Positions 1 to 5,641 of a DNA stretch of 11,184 nt are shown one piece after another. The notes beneath the pieces are model-generated. The model did no database searches. It was not told where the DNA came from and was given only the letters and a program-made list of their open reading frames with translations. The stretch is taken from contig VSNB01000095.1 of the NCBI GenBank assembly GCA_009774055.1, positions 1 through 11,184 on the forward strand, given 5' to 3'. Position 1 is the first letter of the stretch. Each line of letters starts with the position of its first letter. The position numbers and the translations under genes were made by a program. The stretch comes from Clostridiales bacterium. Lineage in GTDB: Bacteria; Bacillota; Clostridia; Oscillospirales; Oscillospiraceae.

Positions 1-7
1 ATGCAGG

Positions 8-45
8 AAGGTTCTTAGGAAACGTAGTTTCCTAAGCGACCTTTT
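8..45 (+). terminator. Hairpin with T-rich tail, possible terminator of an upstream gene
   Basis: Perfect 10-bp stem: cttaggaaac (14-23) pairs with gtttcctaag (27-36) around a 3-nt loop. It can be extended by aaggt (8-12) with acctt (39-43) across a small bulge, and ends in tttt. This could stop transcription entering from the left edge of the window. It could equally be one unit of the palindromic element that continues to position 94. The gene it would serve lies outside the window. Confidence 0.4.
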
Positions 46-46
46 G

Positions 47-94
47 CTTCTTTTCGCTCGCGCGAAAAGAAGGCCCCCGCCCCGGCGAGGGGCG
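47..94. repeat. Palindromic element, copy 1 (minus orientation)
   Basis: Two adjacent hairpins. The first has arms cttcttttcgc (47-57) and gcgaaaagaag (62-72) around a 4-nt loop, which reads GCGA (a GNRA tetraloop) on the minus strand. The second has arms cgcccc (78-83) and ggggcg (89-94). The reverse complement closely matches 2823-2866 downstream of the MATE gene: a GC-rich hairpin followed by cttcttttcgcgcgagcg. The two copies are inverted and enclose the desulfurase-MATE pair. A dispersed intergenic repeat of the REP type is the likeliest explanation, but copy number elsewhere in the genome cannot be seen here. Confidence 0.55.
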
Positions 95-97
95 AAT

Positions 98-145
98 CTA
101 TCAAGAAGATAGGCATTGTAGCCGCCGCGCAGCGGCGGCAGGAGG
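98..145 (+). promoter_or_regulatory. Leader hairpins abutting the desulfurase ribosome site
   Basis: A small stem ctatc/gatag (98-102 with 108-112) is followed by an 8-bp all-GC stem, gccgccgc (121-128) with gcggcggc (132-139), which stops exactly where the Shine-Dalgarno aggagg (140-145) starts. That places a stable hairpin directly upstream of ribosome loading for the gene at 154. Stabilisation of the mRNA 5' side or modulation of initiation are both possible. No convincing sigma-A promoter is seen in 1-121, so transcription may enter from further upstream. Confidence 0.4.
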
Positions 146-153
146 AAAAGACC

Positions 154-1281
154 ATGATCTATTTGGACCACGCCGCAACCACCCCCGTGCCGCCGGAGGC
201 GGCGCAAGCCATGCTGGAGGCGCTGACGAAGGACTTCGGCAACCCCTCCGCCCAGTACGCCCCCGGCCGGCAGGCCAAAGCCATTGTGGACCGGGGCCGG
301 GCCATCATCGCCGGAGCCCTGGGGGCAAAGCCGGAACAAATCTTCTTTACCTCCTGCGGCACCGAGGGAGACAACTGGGCCCTCCGGGCCGCCCTCCACC
401 AGAACCGCCGGGTAGGAAAACACATCGTCACCACCGCCGTGGAGCACAGCGCCGTGCTCCAGTGCGTCAGACAGCTGGAGCGGGAGGGCTGTTCCGCCAC
501 TTACGTGAAGCCCGACGGGGAGGGCCGCATAACGGCCCGGGCCGTCCTCTCCGCCGTCCGGGAGGACACCGCCCTGGTCAGCGTCATGCTGGTGAACAAC
601 GAGACAGGGGCGGTGTTCCCGGTGGAGGAGATCGCCGCCGGCCTGCGGGACCATCCCGCCCTGCTCCACACCGACGCGGTCCAGGGCTTTCTGAAAATCC
701 CCTTCACCGCCAAGGGCCTGGGGGCGGACTACATCACCCTCTCCGCCCACAAGGTCGGCGGGCCCAAGGGCATCGGGGCCCTGTACGCCGGCGGGCGGGC
801 GAAAAACGTCCTGCCCCTCCTCTTCGGCGGCGGGCAGGAGGGCGGCCTGCGCCCCGGCACCGAGGCCACGGCCCAGATCGCCGGCTTCGCCCGGGCGGCG
901 GAGCTGCGTCTGGAGCGGCGGGAGGAGATCGCCGCCCGCCTCGCCGCCTGCCGGGACTACGCCCGGGAGAGGCTGGGGGCCATTCCGGACCTGCGGTTCG
1001 TGGGCCCCGGCGACGCGCCCCACATCCTGTCCGTGTCCCTGCCGGGATACCCCAGCCAGAACATCGTCAGCGAGCTGGACGGAAAGGGGATCTACATCTC
1101 CGCCGGCTCCGCCTGCCACCGGGGAAAGGCCAGCCACGTGCTCACCGCCATGGGCCTGGACAAGCGGACCGCCGCCGGCACGGTGCGGGTCAGCTTCGGG
1201 CCGGAGACGTCCTTCGAGGACGTGGACGCCCTCTTCGAGGCCCTGCTGGCCCACCGGAACACCCGTTTCCCCATGCTGTAG
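154..1281 (+). CDS. Cysteine desulfurase (NifS/IscS family, class V aminotransferase fold)
   Basis: PLP enzyme that takes sulfur from L-cysteine as an enzyme persulfide, releasing alanine, and passes it to Fe-S cluster assembly, tRNA thiolation or other acceptors in the cytoplasm. The 375-residue protein opens with the family signature YLDHAATTP (3-11). It carries the conserved E97-H98, the D174/Q177 pair, the PLP lysine K200 in LSAHKVGGPKG, and the catalytic cysteine C321 in SAGSACHRG. The loop around the cysteine is short and reads HRGKASHVL where many relatives have a longer serine-rich loop. Length is near the family norm of about 380-400. The start is supported by aggagg 8 nt upstream of the ATG. 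A MATE gene follows after 52 nt on the same strand, probably co-transcribed. No scaffold (IscU/SufU) or ThiI gene is adjacent, so the sulfur acceptor cannot be named. Confidence 0.93.
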   Translation: MIYLDHAATTPVPPEAAQAMLEALTKDFGNPSAQYAPGRQAKAIVDRGRAIIAGALGAKPEQIFFTSCGTEGDNWALRAALHQNRRVGKHIVTTAVEHSAVLQCVRQLEREGCSATYVKPDGEGRITARAVLSAVREDTALVSVMLVNNETGAVFPVEEIAAGLRDHPALLHTDAVQGFLKIPFTAKGLGADYITLSAHKVGGPKGIGALYAGGRAKNVLPLLFGGGQEGGLRPGTEATAQIAGFARAAELRLERREEIAARLAACRDYARERLGAIPDLRFVGPGDAPHILSVSLPGYPSQNIVSELDGKGIYISAGSACHRGKASHVLTAMGLDKRTAAGTVRVSFGPETSFEDVDALFEALLAHRNTRFPML

Positions 1282-1333
1282 CCCGCCGCATTCCGCTTTC
1301 AATTTCATTCTTACTTCGTCAAGGAGGTCCCCC

Positions 1334-2719
1334 ATGCTTCGCGCACTCCGCCGGGAACCCGGCTTCTATCAGAAACTCTGGGCGCTCTCCGCGCCCATCA
1401 TCCTGCAAAACATCATCACCACCTCCCTGGGCTTCGCCGACACCTTCATGGTGGGGCTCCTGGGCAACGCGGAAATGGCGGCGGTCACCGCCGCCAACGT
1501 GCCGGTGTTCATCATCCAGATCGTCATCTTCGGCTTCCAGAGCGGCATGGCCGTGCTGGTCAGCCAGTACTGGGGCCGGGGGGACGTGGACAACATCAAC
1601 CGCTGCATGGGCGTGGCCCTGTACGCGGTGACGGGATTTTCCACGGTCCTGGCCCTCATCACCTTCTTTTTCCCATCCCAGGTCCTGGGCCTCATTACCC
1701 CCAACCAGGAGCTTGTGGCCCTGGGCGCCCGGTATATCCAGATCGTGGGCTTCTCCTACATCCTCAACGGCGTCAGCAGCATCTACGCCGGCCTCCACCG
1801 GAGCACGGAGTACCCCAAATTCGGCATGGCCCTCTACGGGATCTCCATGTGCGTGAACACCTTCCTCAACTACGTGCTGATCTTCGGCAAGTTCGGGGCT
1901 CCCGCCATGGGGGTCACCGGCGCGGCGGCGGCCACGCTGATCAGCCGGGTGGTGGAATTCTTAGCGGCGGGGGCCTTCGCCCTGCGGAGCAGGCGTCTGC
2001 CCCTGCGCTGGCGGTGCATCCTGCGGCCCGGAAAGCCCATCCTCCACAGCTTCATCCGCTACTCCGCCCCGGTGGTGTGCAACGAGGCGATGTGGAGCGT
2101 GGGCACCTCCATGCTCACCGTCATCATGGGCCACATGTCCAACAGCCAGGACATGCTGGCGGCCTACGCCCTCATCGGCAACATCGACCGGATTTCCACC
2201 GTGGTCTGCTTCGGCATCGCGGCGGCGGCGGCCGTCACCGTGGGCAAGGAGATCGGCCAGGGCCATACGCCCCAGCGGGTCTACGACGTCAGCTGGACGC
2301 TGCTGCTGGCGTCCATGCTGGTAGGCGGCGCGGTGATGGTCCTGCTGCTGGTTCTGCTGCCCACGTTTTTCCGGCCGGTGCTGTTTCCGCTGTTCGAGCT
2401 GACGCCCGGCGCGGTGGAGGCCGCCACCTGCCTGTCGGTGATCTATGCGGTGTTTATGCCCATGCGGTCATTTGATATCACCAACATTACCGGGGTCCTC
2501 CGGGCGGGGGGCGATGCCAAGGCGGCGTCGCTGATCGACATCGGGCCGCTGTGGCTGGCGGCCATCCCGCTGATGGCCCTCACCGGGCTGGTGTTTCATG
2601 CGCCGACGTGGGTGGTGTGCATTGCCATGCAGGCGGAGAATCTTTTGAAATGTCCCATTGGGTTGATCCGCTTCCATAGCAGGAGGTGGATCAATGATGT
2701 GACCCGGTCAGGGGAATGA
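1334..2719 (+). CDS. MATE family efflux transporter
   Basis: Inner-membrane cation-coupled antiporter of the multidrug and toxin extrusion family (NorM/DinF-like), expected to export cationic drugs or metabolites using a Na+ or H+ gradient. The 461-residue length and about 12 hydrophobic segments in two halves fit the family. The N-terminal motif running from LSAPIILQN to FADTFMVG is typical of MATE helix 1. Helix 2 and its loop carry FGFQSGMAVLVSQYWGRGD, and GVTGAAAATLISR marks the middle of the first half. The start ATG has a strong aaggaggt five bases upstream (1321-1328). It follows the cysteine desulfurase by 52 nt and is probably in its transcript, though no functional link is evident. 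A hairpin with a T tract follows at 2723-2750. The substrate cannot be predicted from sequence. Confidence 0.93.
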   Translation: MLRALRREPGFYQKLWALSAPIILQNIITTSLGFADTFMVGLLGNAEMAAVTAANVPVFIIQIVIFGFQSGMAVLVSQYWGRGDVDNINRCMGVALYAVTGFSTVLALITFFFPSQVLGLITPNQELVALGARYIQIVGFSYILNGVSSIYAGLHRSTEYPKFGMALYGISMCVNTFLNYVLIFGKFGAPAMGVTGAAAATLISRVVEFLAAGAFALRSRRLPLRWRCILRPGKPILHSFIRYSAPVVCNEAMWSVGTSMLTVIMGHMSNSQDMLAAYALIGNIDRISTVVCFGIAAAAAVTVGKEIGQGHTPQRVYDVSWTLLLASMLVGGAVMVLLLVLLPTFFRPVLFPLFELTPGAVEAATCLSVIYAVFMPMRSFDITNITGVLRAGGDAKAASLIDIGPLWLAAIPLMALTGLVFHAPTWVVCIAMQAENLLKCPIGLIRFHSRRWINDVTRSGE

Positions 2720-2722
2720 TCC

Positions 2723-2750
2723 GCGGCCCTGCGGGCCGCACCGCTTTTTT
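2723..2750 (+). terminator. Rho-independent terminator after the MATE gene
   Basis: A 7-bp GC stem, gcggccc (2723-2729) with gggccgc (2733-2739), begins 3 nt after the MATE stop codon. It is followed, after five bases, by a T6 run (2745-2750) and more pyrimidine-rich sequence. The gap between stem and T run is slightly long, but position and composition fit termination of the desulfurase-MATE transcript. Confidence 0.6.
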
Positions 2751-2942
2751 CTTCTTTCTTCGTTGAAGGATGTTTCGTCCCGCCCCTGCGGGGCGGCGGG
2801 GCTCTCTTCTTATTTTACCTTTGCCCCTGCGGGGGCGGGGCCTTCTTTTCGCGCGAGCGGGAAGAATGTCTCCTTTGCCGCCCTCCGGGCGGCAGCCGGA
2901 AAACCGGCAGAAGGCCGGCAGTCTGCATATTCATAAAATTAT
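2751..2942. repeat. Palindrome-rich gene-free stretch with inverted copy 2 of the window-start element
   Basis: No credible gene. Consecutive hairpins are visible: cgcccc/ggggcg (2781-2795), gcccc/ggggc (2823-2836), ttcttttcgc/gcgggaagaa around a GCGA tetraloop (2843-2866), gccgccc/gggcggc (2877-2893) and gccgg/ccggc (2895-2908). The 2823-2866 part matches the reverse complement of the element near the start of the window. In the 2843-2866 stem, two pairs are T·G on the plus strand, so it pairs as plus-strand RNA but would carry A·C mismatches as minus-strand RNA. Confidence 0.5.
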
Positions 2943-3008
2943 GTCCGCCAAACCGTGCAAAACAGCTGGGAGTTTCTCCTGCTGTTTTGGCAGTTTGGCG
3001 GACTTTTT
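2943..3008 (+). terminator. Large hairpin with T5 tail (orphan terminator or structured element)
   Basis: Outer arms gtccgccaaac (2943-2953) and gtttggcggac (2993-3003) are perfect complements. Inside, tgc/gca and aaaacagc (2959-2966) with gctgtttt (2981-2988) continue the stem with two small bulges, and ggag/ctcc closes a 3-nt loop. A T5 run (3004-3008) follows on the plus strand. The shape is that of an intrinsic terminator, but the MATE gene already has one 200 bp upstream and no gene lies between. It may be a backup terminator, the end of an unrecognised small RNA, or a mobile palindrome. Confidence 0.5.
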
Positions 3009-3062
3009 CAATTCAAATGAAATATTAGAAGCTGTACCAATAGGTAAATGAACCGCAGGTTT

Positions 3063-3101
3063 CCAAAAGAAAAGACCGCCATAGGCGGTCTTTTCTTTTG
3101 G
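3063..3101 (-). terminator. Terminator of the tRNA operon (works in both directions)
   Basis: An 18-bp perfect inverted repeat (3063-3080 with 3084-3101) has the GC core gaccgcc/ggcggtc around a 3-nt loop. On the minus strand the core is followed by TTTTCTTTT directly after the tRNA-Cys CCA, a classic intrinsic terminator. The outer A/T arms make it symmetric, so plus-strand transcripts would also end here. Confidence 0.85.
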
Positions 3102-3173
3102 AGGCGACACCCGGATTTGAACCGGGGAATCAGGGTTTTGCAGACCCATGCCTTACCACTTGGCTATGTCGCC
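3099..3173 (-). tRNA. tRNA-Cys (GCA)
   Basis: The minus strand folds as a cloverleaf. The acceptor stem pairs GGCGACA with TGTCGCC, the discriminator is U (the tRNA-Cys identity base), and CCA is encoded (3099-3101). The anticodon GCA lies at 3139-3141 in the loop CTGCAAA, and the T arm contains GGTTCAAATCC. It is the last gene of the five-tRNA operon and runs straight into the terminator. Confidence 0.95.
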
Positions 3174-3178
3174 ATATA

Positions 3179-3213
3179 GAGAACAGGAGCAAACGGTACT
3201 TGCTCCTGTTCTC
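3179..3213 (-). other. Spacer hairpin between tRNA-Gly and tRNA-Cys
   Basis: A 14-bp perfect inverted repeat, gagaacaggagcaa (3179-3192) with ttgctcctgttctc (3200-3213), encloses a 7-nt loop. No U run follows on the minus strand, so termination is unlikely. A processing or spacing structure in the tRNA precursor is more plausible. Confidence 0.7.
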
Positions 3214-3221
3214 CTTTGCAA

Positions 3222-3297
3222 TGGAGCGGGCGACGGGGCTCGAACCCGCTACCTCCACCTTGGCAAGGTGGCGCTCTACCAGATGAGCTACGCCCGC
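3222..3297 (-). tRNA. tRNA-Gly (GCC)
   Basis: Minus-strand cloverleaf with acceptor GCGGGCG pairing CGCCCGC, discriminator U and encoded CCA. The anticodon GCC sits at 3262-3264 in the loop TTGCCAA. The D arm has GCTCATCTGGTAGAGC and the T arm has GGTTCGAGCCC. It is the fourth gene of the operon. Confidence 0.95.
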
Positions 3298-3299
3298 GT

Positions 3300-3327
3300 A
3301 TTTTGTTTGCGCAGTGCGCAAACAAAA

Positions 3328-3328
<1 letters not shown>
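3300..3328 (-). other. Spacer hairpin between tRNA-Phe and tRNA-Gly
   Basis: A near-perfect palindrome with arms attttgtttgcgc and gcgcaaacaaaat around a 3-nt centre fills the spacer. It starts at the last base of the tRNA-Phe CCA and ends three bases before tRNA-Gly. There is no trailing U run. Confidence 0.7.
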
Positions 3329-3403
<75 letters not shown>

Positions 3404-3405
3404 AT

Positions 3406-3428
3406 ATAGGGCACATCGCGTACCCTAT
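3406..3428 (-). other. Spacer hairpin between tRNA-Asp and tRNA-Phe
   Basis: On the minus strand ATAGGGTAC pairs with GTGCCCTAT through nine pairs, one of them G·U, around the loop GCGAT. The G·U pair forms only in the minus-strand RNA; on the plus strand it is a C·A mismatch. This favours selection on the structure of the tRNA precursor. Confidence 0.6.
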
Positions 3429-3504
3429 GGCGACTCAGAACGGGCTCGAACCGTCGACCTCCAGCGTGACAGGCTGGCGTTCTAACCAACTGAACTACTG
3501 AGCC
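3428..3504 (-). tRNA. tRNA-Asp (GTC)
   Basis: Minus-strand cloverleaf with acceptor GGCTCAG pairing CTGAGTC (one G·T), discriminator G and encoded CCA. The anticodon GTC lies at 3468-3470 in the loop CTGTCAC. The D arm reads GTTCAGTTGGTTAGAAC and the T arm GGTTCGAGCCC. It is the second gene of the operon. Confidence 0.95.
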
Positions 3505-3512
3505 GAATACCG

Positions 3513-3647
3513 CTTGCCGGAAACGAGAGACGAAGTATGAAACAATGGTGGGAACAACTGGACTCGAACCAGTGACCCCCTGCTTGTAAGGCAGGTGCTC
3601 TAACCAGCTGAGCTATGCTCCCGGGAGTCCGTCTCTCGAACGGCAAG
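3513..3647 (-). other. Long-range stem enclosing tRNA-Val
   Basis: The sequence just before tRNA-Val in the minus transcript, CTTGCCG then CGAGAGACG (3647-3630), is complementary to CGTCTCTCG then CGGCAAG just after it (3532-3513). Seven plus nine pairs are separated by an unequal internal loop. The left arm coincides with the predicted 5' end of the transcript. The arrangement resembles the processing stems that flank rRNAs and would be a natural RNase III substrate; that role is inference. Confidence 0.6.
3546..3622 (-). tRNA. tRNA-Val (TAC)
   Basis: Minus-strand cloverleaf with acceptor GGGAGCA pairing TGTTCCC (one G·T), discriminator A and encoded CCA. The anticodon TAC lies at 3586-3588 in the loop CTTACAA. 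The D arm GCTCAGCTGGTTAGAGC and T arm GGTTCGAGTCC are standard. It is the first gene of the operon, about 20 nt from the predicted transcription start. Confidence 0.95.
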
Positions 3648-3651
3648 GGTT

Positions 3652-3680
3652 ATTATACTAAAAGCAGCCCCGCCTGTCAA
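3652..3680 (-). promoter_or_regulatory. Consensus sigma-A promoter of the tRNA operon
   Basis: On the minus strand a perfect -35 TTGACA (3675-3680) is separated by exactly 17 nt from a perfect -10 TATAAT (3652-3657). The predicted start falls at about 3644-3646, some 22 nt before tRNA-Val. A full-consensus promoter fits strong stable-RNA expression. Confidence 0.92.
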
Positions 3681-3697
3681 TATCAAATTTCAAATTT

Positions 3698-3716
3698 CCG
3701 GAAAAAATTTTTCCGG
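3698..3716 (-). terminator. Weak hairpin after the metalloprotease gene
   Basis: Arms ccggaaaaa and tttttccgg form a 9-bp stem around a single central base, starting four bases downstream of the stop codon on the minus strand and followed by AAATTTG. The pairing is mostly A-T and the U tract lies inside the stem, so termination efficiency is doubtful. It separates the gene from the tRNA promoter. Confidence 0.35.
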
Positions 3717-3719
3717 CCC

Positions 3720-4469
3720 TCAGACCAGGATGTCCAGGCCCTTCTGAACCTGCTCCTCCTGCAGGGACTGGTCCGCCGCCGGCTCCTCCGGATTGGCGGC
3801 GGTGACGGTGCGGGTGGTGCCGCCGGAGATATAGGTCTTGCCGCACTCGGGACAGATGTCGGTGTGGAGGGTTACGGACTGGCTCACCACCCGGCGGTCC
3901 TCCCGCTTGGCCTTGGCCTGCTCCCGGACTACGTGCTCGTTCTCGTGGCCCCGCACGGCGGAGGCCGCCTGCTCCGGCGCAACCCGGGTGGGGGTCTGGA
4001 AGGACACGCCCATGTCGTCGGAGCCGTCCTGGTACTTCCGCTTCTCGCAGGTTTCGCACTTGCCCTCTTCCACGGCGGCCTGGGCGCCCTCCGCGCCCAC
4101 CTTCAGCCCGCTGTCGGACTGGTTGCCTTCCCGGGACTTCTCCGCGCCCTGGAGCGGGGACTCCTCATAGGGCTTGATCCGCATCCGCACGGCCATTTCC
4201 GCCGGGTCCGCTCCCTCCCGGAGCACGGGGCCCAGACGGACGGGCTGGGCCTCGTCGCCGTCCACGGGACGGACGGGGGATACCGGCTGGACCGGCGTCT
4301 CCGGAGAAGCGCCCCGCCGGGCGGCCCAGAGGGACGCCTGGCTACCGCTCTGGACGGACGGGGCCGCCTCCGGTTTCCGGGCGTTCTGCGCCTGGGAGGG
4401 CCGCTGGGGCGTTCCCGCCGCGCCGTATACGTTGTAGTAGGGGATTGCGCCGGAAATTGCGCCTATCAT
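3720..4469 (-). CDS. Putative zinc metalloprotease, SprA-related / CJM1_0395-like family
   Basis: A 249-residue protein with a low-complexity, Pro/Gln/Ala-rich N-terminal half (about 20-130) and a conserved C-terminal half. That half has CETCEKRKYQDGS (C138 and C141), then the zincin-type HExxH motif HENEH (175-179) in AVRGHENEHVVREQAKA, and then a second CxxC in DICPECGKTYISGG (C206, C209). This order, CxxC plus YQDGS, HExxH, then a CPECG ribbon, matches my recollection of the SprA-related family (PF12118), whose function is poorly known. A metal-dependent peptidase is inferred from the motif only. No signal peptide is evident. The start at 4469 is chosen because GAGGTGA lies 7 nt upstream and an extended -10 promoter lies just upstream; longer in-frame starts would precede the promoter. 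It is monocistronic. Confidence 0.8.
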   Translation of the reverse strand: MIGAISGAIPYYNVYGAAGTPQRPSQAQNARKPEAAPSVQSGSQASLWAARRGASPETPVQPVSPVRPVDGDEAQPVRLGPVLREGADPAEMAVRMRIKPYEESPLQGAEKSREGNQSDSGLKVGAEGAQAAVEEGKCETCEKRKYQDGSDDMGVSFQTPTRVAPEQAASAVRGHENEHVVREQAKAKREDRRVVSQSVTLHTDICPECGKTYISGGTTRTVTAANPEEPAADQSLQEEQVQKGLDILV

Positions 4470-4500
4470 AAGAGTCACCTCTCTGAAAAATCTTACTGTC

Positions 4501-4529
4501 ATTATAGCACGCATTCCGCCTGATGGCAA
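4501..4529 (-). promoter_or_regulatory. Extended -10 promoter of the metalloprotease gene
   Basis: On the minus strand TTGCCA (4524-4529), a 17-nt spacer and TATAAT (4501-4506) preceded by TGC form an extended -10 sigma-A promoter. The predicted start gives a leader of about 25 nt before the ATG, which excludes the longer reading of the downstream gene. Confidence 0.8.
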
Positions 4530-4681
4530 CCCCCGAAACTGCATCCGCCGTGCCGGCTCCCACAGACATAGCTCTGAAAACAGACCGGCGGCTTCCTTGG
4601 TTTTTCGGGCGGGGTATGGCGGCGGAACGCCTCGAAATCGCAAACCGCCTGACGGAGGGGCTTGTCCGGGATAAGACAAGA
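4530..4681. other. Gene-free stretch upstream of the metalloprotease promoter
   Basis: Part of a 361-bp gap between two minus-strand genes. Reading frames cross it in both directions, but none has a ribosome site or a recognisable product. I see no repeat or motif here. The structured part of the gap lies at 4682-4829. Confidence 0.5.
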
Positions 4682-4706
4682 GGCGGAGGCCATACCGGCC
4701 TCCGCC
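4682..4706 (-). terminator. Candidate terminator of the zinc-ribbon/Ig-like gene
   Basis: A 10-bp perfect stem, ggcggaggcc (4682-4691) with ggcctccgcc (4697-4706), has a 5-nt loop. On the minus strand it is followed by the T-rich tail TCTTGTCTTATC. It lies 124 nt past the stop codon of the gene ending at 4831, with two other hairpins between. Confidence 0.5.
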
Positions 4707-4738
4707 CTTCGGAAGGAATATTTCCATGTTTTGCGGTT

Positions 4739-4829
4739 GCCGCTGTTTACAGCGGCGAGCAAAACGGCTTGCATCAAATGTCTTATTTCCGAGCTTTAAG
4801 CACGGAAATAATACCTGCCTACTTGATGC
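4739..4829 (-). other. Structured 3' region of the zinc-ribbon/Ig-like transcript
   Basis: Two structures lie between the stop codon and the terminator. A nested hairpin has outer arms gcatcaa/ttgatgc (4771-4777 with 4823-4829) and inner arms ttatttccg/cggaaataa (4783-4791 with 4803-4811). A 7-bp hairpin gccgctg/cagcggc (4739-4756) has a 4-nt loop. Neither is followed by a U run. A 3' stabilising structure or a small RNA is possible; I recognise no known family. Confidence 0.45.
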
Positions 4830-4830
4830 G

Positions 4831-5601
4831 TTACCTGACGCGGACGATGCACTCCAGAACCTTTTCGCCGATGGTGGCGGAGATCACGGTGGAGCCGCGG
4901 CCGGCCCGCTTTACCAGCCCGGTTTCACTGACGGTGACTACGGCGGCGTCGGCGCTGGCCCACTTCACTTCCCCCTCGTAGTCCTTCCGGGTTTCCTTCA
5001 CCTTGACCTTCATCTGGAACTCATTTTCCCCCGAGCGCAGCGTGAAGTCCGTACGGTTCAGGTATACCTCCACATCGGGGGCCTTTTCCGTCACGGTCAC
5101 GGCGCATACGGCCTTCTCCAGCCCGCAGGCGACGGTGATGGTGGCCGTGCCGGCGGCCTTGGCGGTTACGACGCCGTCGGTTACGCCGGCTACCGCCTCG
5201 TTGGAGGAGGTCCATATCGGGTCCCCGGTTCCTCCTGAGGACGTGAGCGTCTCATATTCGCCGACAAACAGGGATATGGCGGACTTGGACAGGGAAACCG
5301 GCTCCGGCGGAGGATCCGGCTCCTGGATGCTGTCCTGCTGCTCCGGGGGCTCCGGCGTATCCGCAGGCTTGGGCTCCGGGTCGGAACGCCGTGTGAGGAG
5401 CATGCCCAGGACGGCGATGATCAGGAACACCGTCGTGCAGATCAGGAAGATCCGCTCGCCGTGTTCCCGCAGGAACTCGACGGCCCTGTCGATGGGGTTG
5501 TCCGGCGGACGCCTGCCGCCCCTTCGCTCCGAGCAGTAAGGACAGCTCCGGTAGGATGAAGGGTAAATTTTGCCGCACCGTGCACACTTTTTGCCGCTCA
5601 T
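4831..5601 (-). CDS. Zinc-ribbon, single-pass membrane protein with two Ig-like (Big2) domains
   Basis: A 256-residue protein of unknown function with a clear architecture. An N-terminal zinc ribbon has C6-x2-C9 and C20-x2-C23 (CARCGK and CPYCSE). A single membrane helix at about 51-70 (IFLICTTVFLIIAVLGMLL) is followed by a Pro/Glu linker (73-101) and two beta-rich domains (about 102-171 and 178-255). The domains carry bacterial Ig-like group 2 hallmarks such as WTSSNEAVAGVTDGVVTAKAAGTATIT, here quoted only in part: WTSSNEAVAGV, then AAGTATIT; the second copy has WASADAAVVTV and AGRGSTVISA. The expected topology is ribbon inside and Ig domains outside, with no cell-wall anchor motif. The start at 5601 has GGGAGGT upstream, with its own promoter at 5642-5670. 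An anti-sigma or surface adhesin role would be speculation. Confidence 0.8.
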   Translation of the reverse strand: MSGKKCARCGKIYPSSYRSCPYCSERRGGRRPPDNPIDRAVEFLREHGERIFLICTTVFLIIAVLGMLLTRRSDPEPKPADTPEPPEQQDSIQEPDPPPEPVSLSKSAISLFVGEYETLTSSGGTGDPIWTSSNEAVAGVTDGVVTAKAAGTATITVACGLEKAVCAVTVTEKAPDVEVYLNRTDFTLRSGENEFQMKVKVKETRKDYEGEVKWASADAAVVTVSETGLVKRAGRGSTVISATIGEKVLECIVRVR

Positions 5602-5641
5602 AATGACCTCCCTTTCGCGCCTGCGCTCCATTGATTGGTCC

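Noticed and set aside
2770..3051. A 93-codon plus-strand frame after the MATE gene
   Set aside because: It is a translation of the palindromic repeats and the orphan hairpin, with no ribosome site and a low-complexity Pro/Gly/Arg-rich peptide.
4470..4727. Longer 335-residue form of the metalloprotease
   Set aside because: The extra 86 codons lie across and upstream of a good promoter (4501-4529) and have no ribosome site; the 4469 start has GAGGTGA at the right distance.
4502..4777. A 91-codon minus-strand frame rich in Cys upstream of the metalloprotease
   Set aside because: It spans the terminator hairpin and the metalloprotease promoter. No ribosome site or known domain is seen.
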